Assembly: GCF_025949665.1 (NCBI RefSeq)
Contig: NZ_JAPDFT010000001.1
Coordinates: 2,356,001 to 2,420,000 of the forward strand
Length of the DNA: 64,000 nucleotides
Direction: 5' to 3'
From: Chryseobacterium viscerum
GTDB lineage: Bacteria > Bacteroidota > Bacteroidia > Flavobacteriales > Weeksellaceae
In this document: piece after piece, positions 45,502 through 53,675 of the stretch
Layout: each line of letters starts with the position of its first letter
How positions within the stretch are numbered: position 1 is the stretch's first letter
The notes under the pieces: generated by a model
The model's input: the letters and a program-made list of their open reading frames with translations, nothing else
Database searches by the model: none
Told to the model about the DNA's origin: nothing
Translations under genes and position numbers: made by a program

Positions 45502-48500
45502 TTATTTAATAATAATTTTAAAATTACTATTCAAATCTTCTCCTGAAACATTAAGAATATAGTTTCCTGAGGCTTTTTTGTCTGCAATATTTAATGTAAA
45601 GACTCCGTTTCCATCAGCATTAATCTTTTCTTTGACAACGATTTTTCCTGTCAGATCAATAATTGTTGCTGTTAAACTGGATTTTTTATATTCTGGAAGC
45701 GTAATGAAAATCTGGTCTTTTGCAGGATTCGGATATACTGTTCCAACATTTTTGCTGATGCTGAATTCATCATTACCCAACACGTCCTGATTGTATAAAG
45801 TATATATTTCTGTTGGAGATAAAGCATAATTGTACAACTTAAGTTCGTCGAATGCTCCTTTATAGGGAGCCGGAGCATTGGCGGTTGACAAAAACTCAAG
45901 CTCACCTATATTCCCGATGATCAGATCACTTGCTTCACCAATACCCGTAACTGAAGTTTCATCTCCTTCAGTGATTAAAGCGCCATTGGTGAAAATTCTC
46001 ATTTTATGTGCGGCAATATCCCTCTGAATCACAACATGTACCCAGTTACCAGTAAAATAATTGGCAATAGGTGATGTGATTTCTTTTTTCGTAATGTCAT
46101 CATCAATAGCATATCGCAGCTGGCCTCCTTTAATTTCTATATTAAAACGTTTCCCTGTGGCTCCTGTTGCCGTATTTTTAGTGAAAGAACCTTTACATAA
46201 TATATAAAGACTTGCAGATGAAGACGATGGTATCATACTGATTGGTGTCTTCATCCAAAATGAAACAGTAAACGAATGATTATCAAATAAAATATGATTC
46301 TGATGAGGAATACTGGCGATGTACATATTACCGGACGACGTTGCCAGATCAAGGGCGTTGTTTTCTTTTCCCGGTATTCTTACATTGGCATTGTCATAAG
46401 CTGTATCTAATACTCCATGATTAGCAAAAGACGTTATGTCTGCAATTTGCTCACCAGCGGAAGGAGCTTCCGCAAATGGCCAGTTGCCGACAATACCCGG
46501 AGTCAGTGCACGGAAATTCCATACATCTCCCACAGCAGTGCCAAGAGTATTGGACGCATCAATTCTCCAATGGTAATTTATTGCCGGATTTAAATTATTA
46601 AACTGGTATGCGGGTGCAGTAGAATAAGGTACAGTTGCAATACTGCTTAAATTTGAAGGATCTGTTCCAAAATAAACTGTATACATTGTTGTATTTGGAC
46701 TTCCATTCCATTTTAAAAGCAGGTTTCCACCGTTCAACTCAACATTATTATTGCCAGTTGAAGGAATCGGGTTATTTGCTTTTGCCGGAGCTGACGGGAT
46801 TGGTGGTGTGGTTACTGATGTATCTGATGTGTAAACTGAAGATTCTGTTGCATTTGTTGCTTTAACTCTGTAATAATATTGAGTATCAGGCGTTAAACCG
46901 ATTTCATTATAACTTGTTGCATTCGCCCCCAAGGTTGCAATGACAGTAAAATTCGTACCATCGGAAGAACGTTCTACAATATAATGAGTTTCATTTGTCG
47001 CATTATCGTTCCAATTAACAGTTAAAGAGCTTGAAGGTGAAGTTCCTGTAGTTGTGATTGTATTGGTAAAATTCACATTTGTAGGCGGAATAATGAAATC
47101 CGGAGGAACTGTATTGGGTAAACTATTGATATAAACCTCAATATTCAAATACGGAGCATGTGTTGTGCTTACTGCCAAAGCATCGAAGACATTTGGATTT
47201 AGTCCATTGGCCGTTTCCCATGCATCAGGCATCCCGTCATTGTCCGTATCCAGAGGAGCCGGCGCACCGTAAACGTGCCCTGCACCACCATTAGTAAAAC
47301 CAAATTGGGCTGTTAAATCAGTTTGTACATACACATAAGTAGCTGTTGTACCTTTCGACATTAAATCTGAAATCATTAGACCATCTACCTGATCACGTCT
47401 TGGATATGATGCTCCCACACTTGTAACAATATTACTGTATGCCTCCTGAGCAGTTAATGCAGGGGTTTTCATCGGATAATCATACGGAGTAGCCATTATG
47501 GCGGCCGGATCTCCGACAGGGTAACCCACTAAGCTTTGAGGAACTGCAGCTCCATCTAATACACCATTTTTATTATTGTCAAAATAATTACCGGAACCAT
47601 ATAAATTGAAATTGGCATTTCCTACGCTAAAAGGTGTGGTAACCGTATTGCTCGTATTGGGACCTCCGATAAAATAATTGTTAATAATATTGGCAAAAGA
47701 GCTTCCTGCCGAATCTCCTCCCATGATGTATGCCTCCCCGGATTGGGTGTGGCCATAGGTATTTCCATAATTACCCCAGTTGTAAACTACATTATTTACA
47801 AACTCGTTGATTCCTTTTATTTTATTATTACGGGTTTTATTACAGATATATAAATTCCCGATTAAGCTGATCTTCCCCCCTGGTGGAGGCTGCATTAATC
47901 CTCCCGCAGAATGATTATGACGGTGCATTCCTTGTCCTATAATAGAATTCTGAATCGTTATATTATCGGGACTTGTGCCGTTGTTATCCCAGTTAACCGA
48001 GAATACTTCATCTGTACCCCATGTAAAAGTCATATGATCTAAAATGATATTGGCCCCGTTGGCTATTCCTGATGCATCCTGATTTTGAGATGTCCCGCCA
48101 TAACGGATACGAAGATATCTCGCAATCGTATTATTGGCTCCTGTAAATGATACTCTGGGTCCCAAAAATACAATTCCTTCTCCGGGAGCGGTTTGTCCGG
48201 CAATTGTAGTATTAGCCGCCACAGCAACAATTGATTGTAAGTTAACAATACCTCCCACTTTAAATATAACAAACCGACCCGGCTGACTTACCGCGTCACG
48301 GAATGAACCCGGGCCGCTGTCATTTAAATTGGTAACCAGATAGATCTGAGGATTTGCTACCCCTCTTGCTCCTGTAGTATATCTTCCAAAACCGGTTGCT
48401 TCAGGAAATGCTAATGTCTGAGCACTCAAATCAACAGTGGATAATGCTAATCCACAAAACAATAAAGATTTAAGAGATGATTTAAACAGTAAAGATTTAT

Positions 48501-48507
48501 TTTTCAT
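45502..48507 (-). CDS. Multidomain pectate lyase: PL1 + FN3 modules + LamG + T9SS sorting domain
   Basis: The 1001-aa protein starts at 48507 (MKNKSLLFKSSLKS), giving a normal signal peptide; the open frame extends 41 codons further up without evidence of use. Domains are a PL1 beta-helix (~residues 30-430, FPEATGFGRYTTGARG, TIAGQTAPGEGI, IILDHMTFTWGTDE), a DTDNDGMPDAWE calcium-like motif, two FN3-like modules, a LamG/concanavalin-like domain (~680-890) and a C-terminal type IX sorting domain (VGTVYPNPAKDQ to FKIIIK). It should be exported by T9SS and displayed or released at the surface. It is the only T9SS cargo seen in the locus. Confidence 0.92.
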   Translation of the reverse strand: MKNKSLLFKSSLKSLLFCGLALSTVDLSAQTLAFPEATGFGRYTTGARGVANPQIYLVTNLNDSGPGSFRDAVSQPGRFVIFKVGGIVNLQSIVAVAANTTIAGQTAPGEGIVFLGPRVSFTGANNTIARYLRIRYGGTSQNQDASGIANGANIILDHMTFTWGTDEVFSVNWDNNGTSPDNITIQNSIIGQGMHRHNHSAGGLMQPPPGGKISLIGNLYICNKTRNNKIKGINEFVNNVVYNWGNYGNTYGHTQSGEAYIMGGDSAGSSFANIINNYFIGGPNTSNTVTTPFSVGNANFNLYGSGNYFDNNKNGVLDGAAVPQSLVGYPVGDPAAIMATPYDYPMKTPALTAQEAYSNIVTSVGASYPRRDQVDGLMISDLMSKGTTATYVYVQTDLTAQFGFTNGGAGHVYGAPAPLDTDNDGMPDAWETANGLNPNVFDALAVSTTHAPYLNIEVYINSLPNTVPPDFIIPPTNVNFTNTITTTGTSPSSSLTVNWNDNATNETHYIVERSSDGTNFTVIATLGANATSYNEIGLTPDTQYYYRVKATNATESSVYTSDTSVTTPPIPSAPAKANNPIPSTGNNNVELNGGNLLLKWNGSPNTTMYTVYFGTDPSNLSSIATVPYSTAPAYQFNNLNPAINYHWRIDASNTLGTAVGDVWNFRALTPGIVGNWPFAEAPSAGEQIADITSFANHGVLDTAYDNANVRIPGKENNALDLATSSGNMYIASIPHQNHILFDNHSFTVSFWMKTPISMIPSSSSASLYILCKGSFTKNTATGATGKRFNIEIKGGQLRYAIDDDITKKEITSPIANYFTGNWVHVVIQRDIAAHKMRIFTNGALITEGDETSVTGIGEASDLIIGNIGELEFLSTANAPAPYKGAFDELKLYNYALSPTEIYTLYNQDVLGNDEFSISKNVGTVYPNPAKDQIFITLPEYKKSSLTATIIDLTGKIVVKEKINADGNGVFTLNIADKKASGNYILNVSGEDLNSNFKIIIK

Positions 48508-48888
48508 AAATATTAATTTTGTATTAACTAATCTATCCACAAAACCAATATTGAGCATCCTGCTCCATCCTGTTGAACTATATATCAAGCAATTACAAAG
48601 AATCCGTAAAAAACAATGTGTACATATCAATAGGTCATGACTAAAGATAATTCATATATACTTTCTATTTTCAATAAATCTTCTTTAAAAAAATTCGAGA
48701 AATCATCCGTTGGGGCTAACAAAAATTCATATTCATTTATAGAAGGAGTTTTTATCCTTTGTTCCTTCTTAACATGAATTTAAAATTCGATTATATACAA
48801 TTGCCAAATAAGACCTCCTACGGACAAACAAAATCATCTTGTAATTTTAAAACCTTTATTCTATAATTTAAGGGTAAATGGAGGTAAG
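48508..48888. other. Intergenic region between PL1-T9SS gene and recombinase module
   Basis: The 381-bp gap contains a Bacteroidota-style promoter for the small ORF near its right end (TTG at 48839-48841, TATAATTT at 48862-48869). I do not find a LacI-type operator or a copy of the tRNA-Lys 3' end. The left boundary of the recombinase element, if any, probably lies here. Confidence 0.5.
48839..48884 (+). promoter_or_regulatory. Promoter and Shine-Dalgarno for the 61-aa ORF
   Basis: TTG (48839-48841), 20 bp, then TATAATTT (48862-48869) resembles the TTG-N19-TAnnTTTG promoter. GGAGG at 48880-48884 stands four bases before the ATG. Strong Shine-Dalgarno sequences are rare elsewhere in this window. 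Confidence 0.5.
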
Positions 48889-49074
48889 ATGAAAAGAGAA
48901 GAGGTAACAGAACTAACTCCTGAAAAAGTAGTTAAAGTCCTGAAAGAAAAAGGAACAATTGTAAATATCGAAGAGGCTAAGGCAATACTCAGCTTTATTA
49001 AGGCAATTGCTAATATTGCAGTAAATCAGCATCTTAGTGGACGTGATTTGGATTTTATGAATCCCAAACAATAA
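48889..49074 (+). CDS. Small protein of unknown function upstream of serine recombinase
   Basis: The 61-aa protein (MKREEVTELTPEKVVK to FMNPKQ) is charged and predicted mainly helical: two helices around residues 10-20 and 27-45. It has no signal peptide or membrane segment, and I do not recognise a family. The frame is preceded by GGAGG at ideal spacing and ends 10 bp before the recombinase start, so both genes are almost certainly translated from one mRNA. It could be a DNA-binding or recombination-directionality factor, but nothing in the sequence proves it. Confidence 0.7.
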   Translation: MKREEVTELTPEKVVKVLKEKGTIVNIEEAKAILSFIKAIANIAVNQHLSGRDLDFMNPKQ

Positions 49075-49084
49075 TGCTGATGTT

Positions 49085-50677
49085 ATGAGACAAGCTGACT
49101 TATATATACGTGTATCTACAGATGAACAAGCAGATAAAGGATACTCTCAACGAAATCAGGAAGATCGTTTGAGAAAGTACTGTGTAATCAAAGGTATCAC
49201 AATAAGGAATGTTTACATTGAAGATTATTCAGCTAAAACCTTTAATAGACCTGAGTGGCAAAAGTACTTAGTAGCACTACGGAAAATAAAAAAGAATACA
49301 ACTGCTTCACTATTACTATTCACAAAATGGGATAGGTTTAGCCGTAATGCTGGTGATGCATACCAAATGATCAATCTGCTACGCTCCTTTAGCGTAGAGC
49401 CCGAAGCCATTGAACAACCCCTTGATTTTGACATTCCAGAAAACAAGATAATGCTCGCTTTTTATCTTGCCACTCCTGAAGTAGAAAATGATCGTAGATC
49501 ACTGAACACTTTTTACGGAATGAGACGTGCTAAAAAAGAAGGCCGATATATGGGGACAGCACCTTTAGGCTATAGCAATAAAATAACAGAAGATAATAAG
49601 AAATATATCGGTATACATGAAGTCGAAGGACCTTTATTAAAATGGGCCTTTGAACAGATTATTCTGAACAATTACAATACTGAACAAATATGGAAAATGC
49701 TGCGCTTTAGAACAGATGGCAAATACAGATTCAGTAAAAATAATTTTTGGGTCGCTTTAAGAAACCCGCTGTATTGCGGAAAAATATTTATCCCGGCTCA
49801 TAAAGATGAAAAAGCACATTTTGTTTTGGGACAGCATGAACCACTCATAACCGAAAGTATGTTCAATGAAGTTCAGCAAATACTTGATGGAAGGAAGAGA
49901 AAAATCAAGCCAAAGGTAGTTTCAATTGACAACCTACCTCTACGAGGATTCTTGAAATGTAATAAATGTGGTAAAATGCTCACCGGAAGTGCATCAAAAG
50001 GAAAGATGGGAGTCTATTACAACTATTATCACTGTTCAAGCTCATGTGGTGTCCGATTTAAAGCAGAAATTGCTAATGATGTTTTTCTCAAACAACTTAA
50101 ATCCTTAATACCTAAAAAAGGAATGATTGATGTTTTTATAGAAGCATTCACTGAAGATTTTAATGCACAAACGAAAACTCAAAACGCAGAAAGAACGAAT
50201 ATATTAAATCAAATTGCAGAATTAAACAATCGTAAAAGGAAAGCTCTTATCCAAAAGATTGATGGTGGTATTGAAGCTGATGAGTATATTTTTCTGAAAA
50301 AATATACCACTGAAAAAATTGAACAATTAGAAGTAAGATTGAATAATTTATCTTCTGTAAACACCGAAATCAAAGACCTATTTAAGTCTGGGCTAAAAAA
50401 GATTGCTAATCTTGACATACGCTATCAGAAGGGGAATATAGAAGAAAAAAGACATATCATAAGTTCGATATTCCCTGATTTTTTGGTTTTTGACGGAACA
50501 CGACATCGAACTCTAAGAATGAATTCAGCAGTCGAACTTATCTATCAGGATACCAACAAATTAAATGGTAAAAAAAATGGGACAAATCTATCTTTTTTAG
50601 ATTTGTCCCAACAAGTGACCCGGCTGGGATTCGAACCCAGGACCCATACATTAAAAGTGTATTGCTCTACCAGCTGA
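49085..50677 (+). CDS. Large serine recombinase whose 3' end overlaps tRNA-Lys
   Basis: The 530-aa protein has an N-terminal resolvase domain (LYIRVSTDEQADKGYS, nucleophile S11; the WDRFSRN segment), the 'recombinase' domain (~residues 150-260), a zinc ribbon (LKCNKCGKMLTG...YHCSSSCG, about 290-330) and a coiled-coil region (~350-420). This is the layout of large serine integrases. About the last 20 codons (VTRLGFEPRTHTLK) are antisense to the tRNA-Lys gene, and the codons before cross its terminator hairpin, so the C-terminal tail is host attachment-site DNA read as protein. The tail may be dispensable. Integration at a tRNA gene is more usual for tyrosine recombinases. Confidence 0.9.
   Translation: MRQADLYIRVSTDEQADKGYSQRNQEDRLRKYCVIKGITIRNVYIEDYSAKTFNRPEWQKYLVALRKIKKNTTASLLLFTKWDRFSRNAGDAYQMINLLRSFSVEPEAIEQPLDFDIPENKIMLAFYLATPEVENDRRSLNTFYGMRRAKKEGRYMGTAPLGYSNKITEDNKKYIGIHEVEGPLLKWAFEQIILNNYNTEQIWKMLRFRTDGKYRFSKNNFWVALRNPLYCGKIFIPAHKDEKAHFVLGQHEPLITESMFNEVQQILDGRKRKIKPKVVSIDNLPLRGFLKCNKCGKMLTGSASKGKMGVYYNYYHCSSSCGVRFKAEIANDVFLKQLKSLIPKKGMIDVFIEAFTEDFNAQTKTQNAERTNILNQIAELNNRKRKALIQKIDGGIEADEYIFLKKYTTEKIEQLEVRLNNLSSVNTEIKDLFKSGLKKIANLDIRYQKGNIEEKRHIISSIFPDFLVFDGTRHRTLRMNSAVELIYQDTNKLNGKKNGTNLSFLDLSQQVTRLGFEPRTHTLKVYCSTS
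50571..50609 (-). terminator. Terminator of tRNA-Lys, inside the recombinase frame
   Basis: GGGACAAATCTA (50579-50590) and TAGATTTGTCCC (50598-50609) form a perfect 12-bp stem; on the minus strand CCATTTTTTTT follows. It starts seven bases after the tRNA 3' end and lies wholly within the recombinase coding sequence. Confidence 0.85.
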
Positions 50678-50688
50678 GCTACCGAGTC
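50616..50688 (-). tRNA. tRNA-Lys (anticodon UUU)
   Basis: The 73-nt minus-strand sequence folds as a cloverleaf: acceptor GACTCGG/CCGGGTC with one G-U pair, D-arm GCTCAGCTGGTAGAGC, anticodon loop CTTTTAA (anticodon TTT), T-arm CTGGGTTCGAATCCCAG, discriminator A. CCA is not encoded. It has its own promoter at 50732-50761 and a terminator, so it is intact despite the overlapping recombinase frame. Confidence 0.97.
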
Positions 50689-50731
50689 GGCCACTTACTT
50701 TTTTAAGTAAATCCCTTTGTTTAAGGGACTG

Positions 50732-50761
50732 CAAAGATAGAAAAACAGTCTTTAATTCCAA
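50732..50761 (-). promoter_or_regulatory. Promoter of tRNA-Lys
   Basis: On the minus strand TTG (50761-50759), 19 bp, then TATCTTTG (50739-50732) is a full match to the Bacteroidota TTG-N19-TAnnTTTG promoter. It ends 43 bp before the mature tRNA 5' end. Confidence 0.8.
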
Positions 50762-50920
50762 ATTTTTCCGGGCTTTTTTACAATAAAATTTATAGCCAAA
50801 AAGTCAAACACCTGTTTATAAATTAATTACGTTAATTATTTTTTTTCAATAAAAATCTTAGGAATAATAGGATTTGCCAATGAAAGAGCTTTTTGAATAT
50901 AAAAATTTTGAATTCCGTTA

Positions 50921-50955
50921 GTAATTAAAAAGAGACTGCCTTATAAGACAGCCTC
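50921..50955 (-). terminator. Terminator of the TolC-HlyD-MFS operon
   Basis: On the minus strand GAGGCTG and CAGTCTC close a hairpin whose middle (CTTATAAG) is also self-complementary; TTTTTAATTAC follows. It lies 66 bp after the MFS stop. Confidence 0.75.
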
Positions 50956-51021
50956 AGCACTCAACTATAAAATTAGCTTAACAAGCTATACTTTTCCAAA
51001 TATTAAAAATTAAAATTCCAT

Positions 51022-52614
51022 CTAAGCCGGCGACAGTCTTCGGGATTTCAAATAAAGAGCTGTACGGTTCAGATAGGGAAAAAGAAGAATTAGTAACAAT
51101 GATGCTGCCAGAAGCCAAACCATCATTTCATAATAATCCATAGCAAAACGGACATGATCCTGAACATTCATTCTTCCTATCAGCAGCTTGTTGGCAGCTT
51201 TTGCAGCCTTCCCTTCAGGCATCCCTCTGGAAATAAGCTTAGCGGTTTGCTGATGAAGAAAATTTTTGACTGCCGGATCTATAGCACTTAAATGATCCTG
51301 AAAAGCATTATAATGGCGGCTTTTTTCAAACAATTCAAAAAAATTGATCAGCGCTATACTGATGCAAAACCCCAGATATCGGACAGCCAGAGCTGTAGCC
51401 GCCGCTGAAGGACCAATAATAGCAGGAACTGACGAGATAATAAAAATAATCGTTGGAACCATAATCAAACCTACGCCCAATCCCTGAAGGAACAACGGAA
51501 TATAATAATTAAACTCATCAGCCTGCACATCAAAAGAGTAATACATTAATCCATGAAAGATCAACAGCATTAAAAATCCAAAACTCCAGATGTACCGTAT
51601 ATTTTTCTTTTGCAAAACCATACAACAGGCGATAATAACTCCAAAAACCAATCCTGCAAGGTTAAAAATATTTATATAGGAAATATGAAACGGATCCAAA
51701 TGCAGTTCTGATGCAAAATAATTGTTGACAATTCCTGATGCAAACCGGCAGATATACATCACAAAAAGGATCAGCAGACCTACTTTGAAGTTTCTGTATT
51801 TAAAAATCCGCAGATCAATATAAGGTCTTTTAATGGCCTGCTGGCGGAAAATGGATATTCCTCCTAAAACAACAATTCCTATGACACTTCCAAGAATCCG
51901 ATTATCTTCCAGCCAGTAATATTCCTGTCCAAAAATGGTAATATATCCTATCAGTACAAGTAGAGTACTGAAAAGTCCAAAGCTTTGCCAGTCGAGTTTA
52001 TACAGATGAAATCTAGCATGAGTTCTGTAATTGCTCATGGCAAGAGTGAGGAAAATAAGCCCAGGCAGGTAAGAGAATATAGCAGTTTTATAGACAATAT
52101 TAAAATTATATGAATCAATAAGATCTGCAGTGATCAGATTATTGAACGGCAGAGCACAGATCAGAATTCCGAAGAATACTGAAAAACTAATTTCCCTTCC
52201 TCTTTCACTGCTCAGTCTCGTAAAAATGAGAGTCAGTGACAGATTCACGTTTCCTGCAAATAGCATTCCCTGTATGAATCGCACAGGAAACAGGATATAA
52301 ATTTCACGGGTAAAATAACATACCAGACAGGCCAAAATCTGTAGCGTGGTAAACAGAAGAAAGTATTCCTTTGCAGCAAGAAAGCTGAAAAACCTTCTTT
52401 CCAGACTGTAAAATCCTACATATCCTGCATAAAACAATGCTACAGAAAATTGAATATCCGCAGGTTCACTCCCATAATATCCCGCTGCGGCATTCACATT
52501 GGCCAAAGGAAGAAAAAATATAATGATTCCCGGAAGAGTCATCCAAAAGAGAATGATCTTGATCAGCCATTCCGGTGCCCATCTTTTGAAAAAGGGCATT
52601 TGTCTTTTAGCCAT
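51022..52614 (-). CDS. MFS drug efflux transporter (DHA2/EmrB type)
   Basis: The 530-aa inner-membrane protein has about 14 hydrophobic segments, as in EmrB-type pumps. I place the start at 52614 (MAKRQMPFF) because this ATG overlaps the HlyD stop (ATGGCTAA), a normal coupled start; the upstream ATG at 52641 would overlap by 35 bp. It would work with the periplasmic adaptor and TolC-like protein encoded upstream to expel toxic compounds across both membranes. The large loop near residues 460-490 is cytoplasmic or periplasmic. Substrate unknown. Confidence 0.87.
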   Translation of the reverse strand: MAKRQMPFFKRWAPEWLIKIILFWMTLPGIIIFFLPLANVNAAAGYYGSEPADIQFSVALFYAGYVGFYSLERRFFSFLAAKEYFLLFTTLQILACLVCYFTREIYILFPVRFIQGMLFAGNVNLSLTLIFTRLSSERGREISFSVFFGILICALPFNNLITADLIDSYNFNIVYKTAIFSYLPGLIFLTLAMSNYRTHARFHLYKLDWQSFGLFSTLLVLIGYITIFGQEYYWLEDNRILGSVIGIVVLGGISIFRQQAIKRPYIDLRIFKYRNFKVGLLILFVMYICRFASGIVNNYFASELHLDPFHISYINIFNLAGLVFGVIIACCMVLQKKNIRYIWSFGFLMLLIFHGLMYYSFDVQADEFNYYIPLFLQGLGVGLIMVPTIIFIISSVPAIIGPSAAATALAVRYLGFCISIALINFFELFEKSRHYNAFQDHLSAIDPAVKNFLHQQTAKLISRGMPEGKAAKAANKLLIGRMNVQDHVRFAMDYYEMMVWLLAASLLLILLFPYLNRTALYLKSRRLSPA

Positions 52615-53671
52615 TAGAATGTTTTTTATTGGCATATACATTCACGTTCATTCCTACTTTCAGAACATCAATTTCTCTTCTTTTACCGTCCAATCTTATT
52701 CTCACAGGGATACGCTGTACGATTTTCACGTAATTCCCGGTGGAATTATCCGGAGGAAGTAATGAAAAACTAGAACCTGTTGCAGGAGAAAGTGAGATAA
52801 TTGTTCCCTTAAATTCCCTGTCAGGATAAGAATCTGCTACAATTTTCACATGATCCCCGATATGCATATCCCTGATCTGCGTTTCTTTATAATTCGCAAC
52901 CACCCATTTATCTGTTTCATTATTGACGATAAACGCCAGCGTTTCTCCGGCATCAATCATCTGCCCTACTTCAACGGTTCTTCTTCCCATTCTTCCATCA
53001 TAAGCTGCGGTGACTGCGGTATAGCTTACATCTAATTGATGACGGTCCAGCAATGCTTCCAATCTGGCAATTTCTGCGATAACAACCGTTTTTTCCGCCC
53101 GGATATCATTTATTTTAGACATTGAAGCAGCATAATTATCCTGGGAAGATTGGTAATCACTTTCATTGACATCCAACGTTGCTTTTACATCTTCAAGCCG
53201 CTGTTTAGTAGCAGATTCTTCGTCATACAATTTTTTGTATCTGTTATAATCAAGTTGCTGTTTCCAAACTTTTGCCTTATTGGCGTCCACCTGAGCCATC
53301 GCTGCTGCAGCTTCTTTTTCTGTAGTACCTGTAGTACTTTCCAATACTTTCAATTGGGCATGGGCTTTCTGAAGGGCAGCCTGAGTCTGCTTTTCCTGAA
53401 GAACATATTCACGGTTATCTATAATCAGAAGCGTATCCCCTTTTTTCACTTCCTGGTTTTCTTCAAATTTCACGGCTACAATGAATCCTCCTGCTCTTGA
53501 AATAATAGGATTCACATATTCCTGAACCTGTGCATCATTGGTCTGTTCATAGGCATAGTAATTCTTTAAAGTAAAACCGCCCCATATGGCAAGTGCGGCA
53601 ACAATTAAGACTGAAATCCATCCTGTGATCTTTGTGATCAGCCTATCTGTGGGAGTATATTTTTTTTTCAT
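52607..53671 (-). CDS. HlyD/EmrA-family membrane fusion protein
   Basis: The 354-aa adaptor has one N-terminal membrane segment (~residues 18-36), a barrel-sandwich/lipoyl half (GFIVAVKFEENQEVKKGDTLLIID), a long coiled coil (~90-190) and the closing half (VTAAYDGRMGRRTVEVGQMID). The start at 53671 (MKKKYTPTDR) gives a usual EmrA-type N-terminus, four bases after the TolC stop; the frame is open 63 codons further but overlaps TolC. It links the inner-membrane pump to the outer-membrane channel. Confidence 0.93.
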   Translation of the reverse strand: MKKKYTPTDRLITKITGWISVLIVAALAIWGGFTLKNYYAYEQTNDAQVQEYVNPIISRAGGFIVAVKFEENQEVKKGDTLLIIDNREYVLQEKQTQAALQKAHAQLKVLESTTGTTEKEAAAAMAQVDANKAKVWKQQLDYNRYKKLYDEESATKQRLEDVKATLDVNESDYQSSQDNYAASMSKINDIRAEKTVVIAEIARLEALLDRHQLDVSYTAVTAAYDGRMGRRTVEVGQMIDAGETLAFIVNNETDKWVVANYKETQIRDMHIGDHVKIVADSYPDREFKGTIISLSPATGSSFSLLPPDNSTGNYVKIVQRIPVRIRLDGKRREIDVLKVGMNVNVYANKKHSNG

Positions 53672-53675
53672 TGTA

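Larger units (their letters stand above)
50689..51021. other. Intergenic region between tRNA-Lys and MFS gene
   Basis: The 333-bp gap carries the tRNA promoter on the minus strand and the terminator of the efflux operon near its right end. No protein gene is visible. Confidence 0.6.

Noticed and set aside
48508..48630. N-terminal extension of the large PL1-T9SS protein
   Set aside because: The extra 41 residues do not look like a signal peptide, whereas MKNKSLLFKSSL at 48507 does.
48508..48888. Direct repeat of the tRNA-Lys 3' end as left attachment site
   Set aside because: Reading both strands I found no match to the tRNA 3' end or its terminator in this gap.
50616..50677. Last residues of the recombinase (TRLGFEPRT) as a conserved protein motif
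   Set aside because: They are the antisense translation of the tRNA-Lys T-arm and anticodon arm, not a protein domain.
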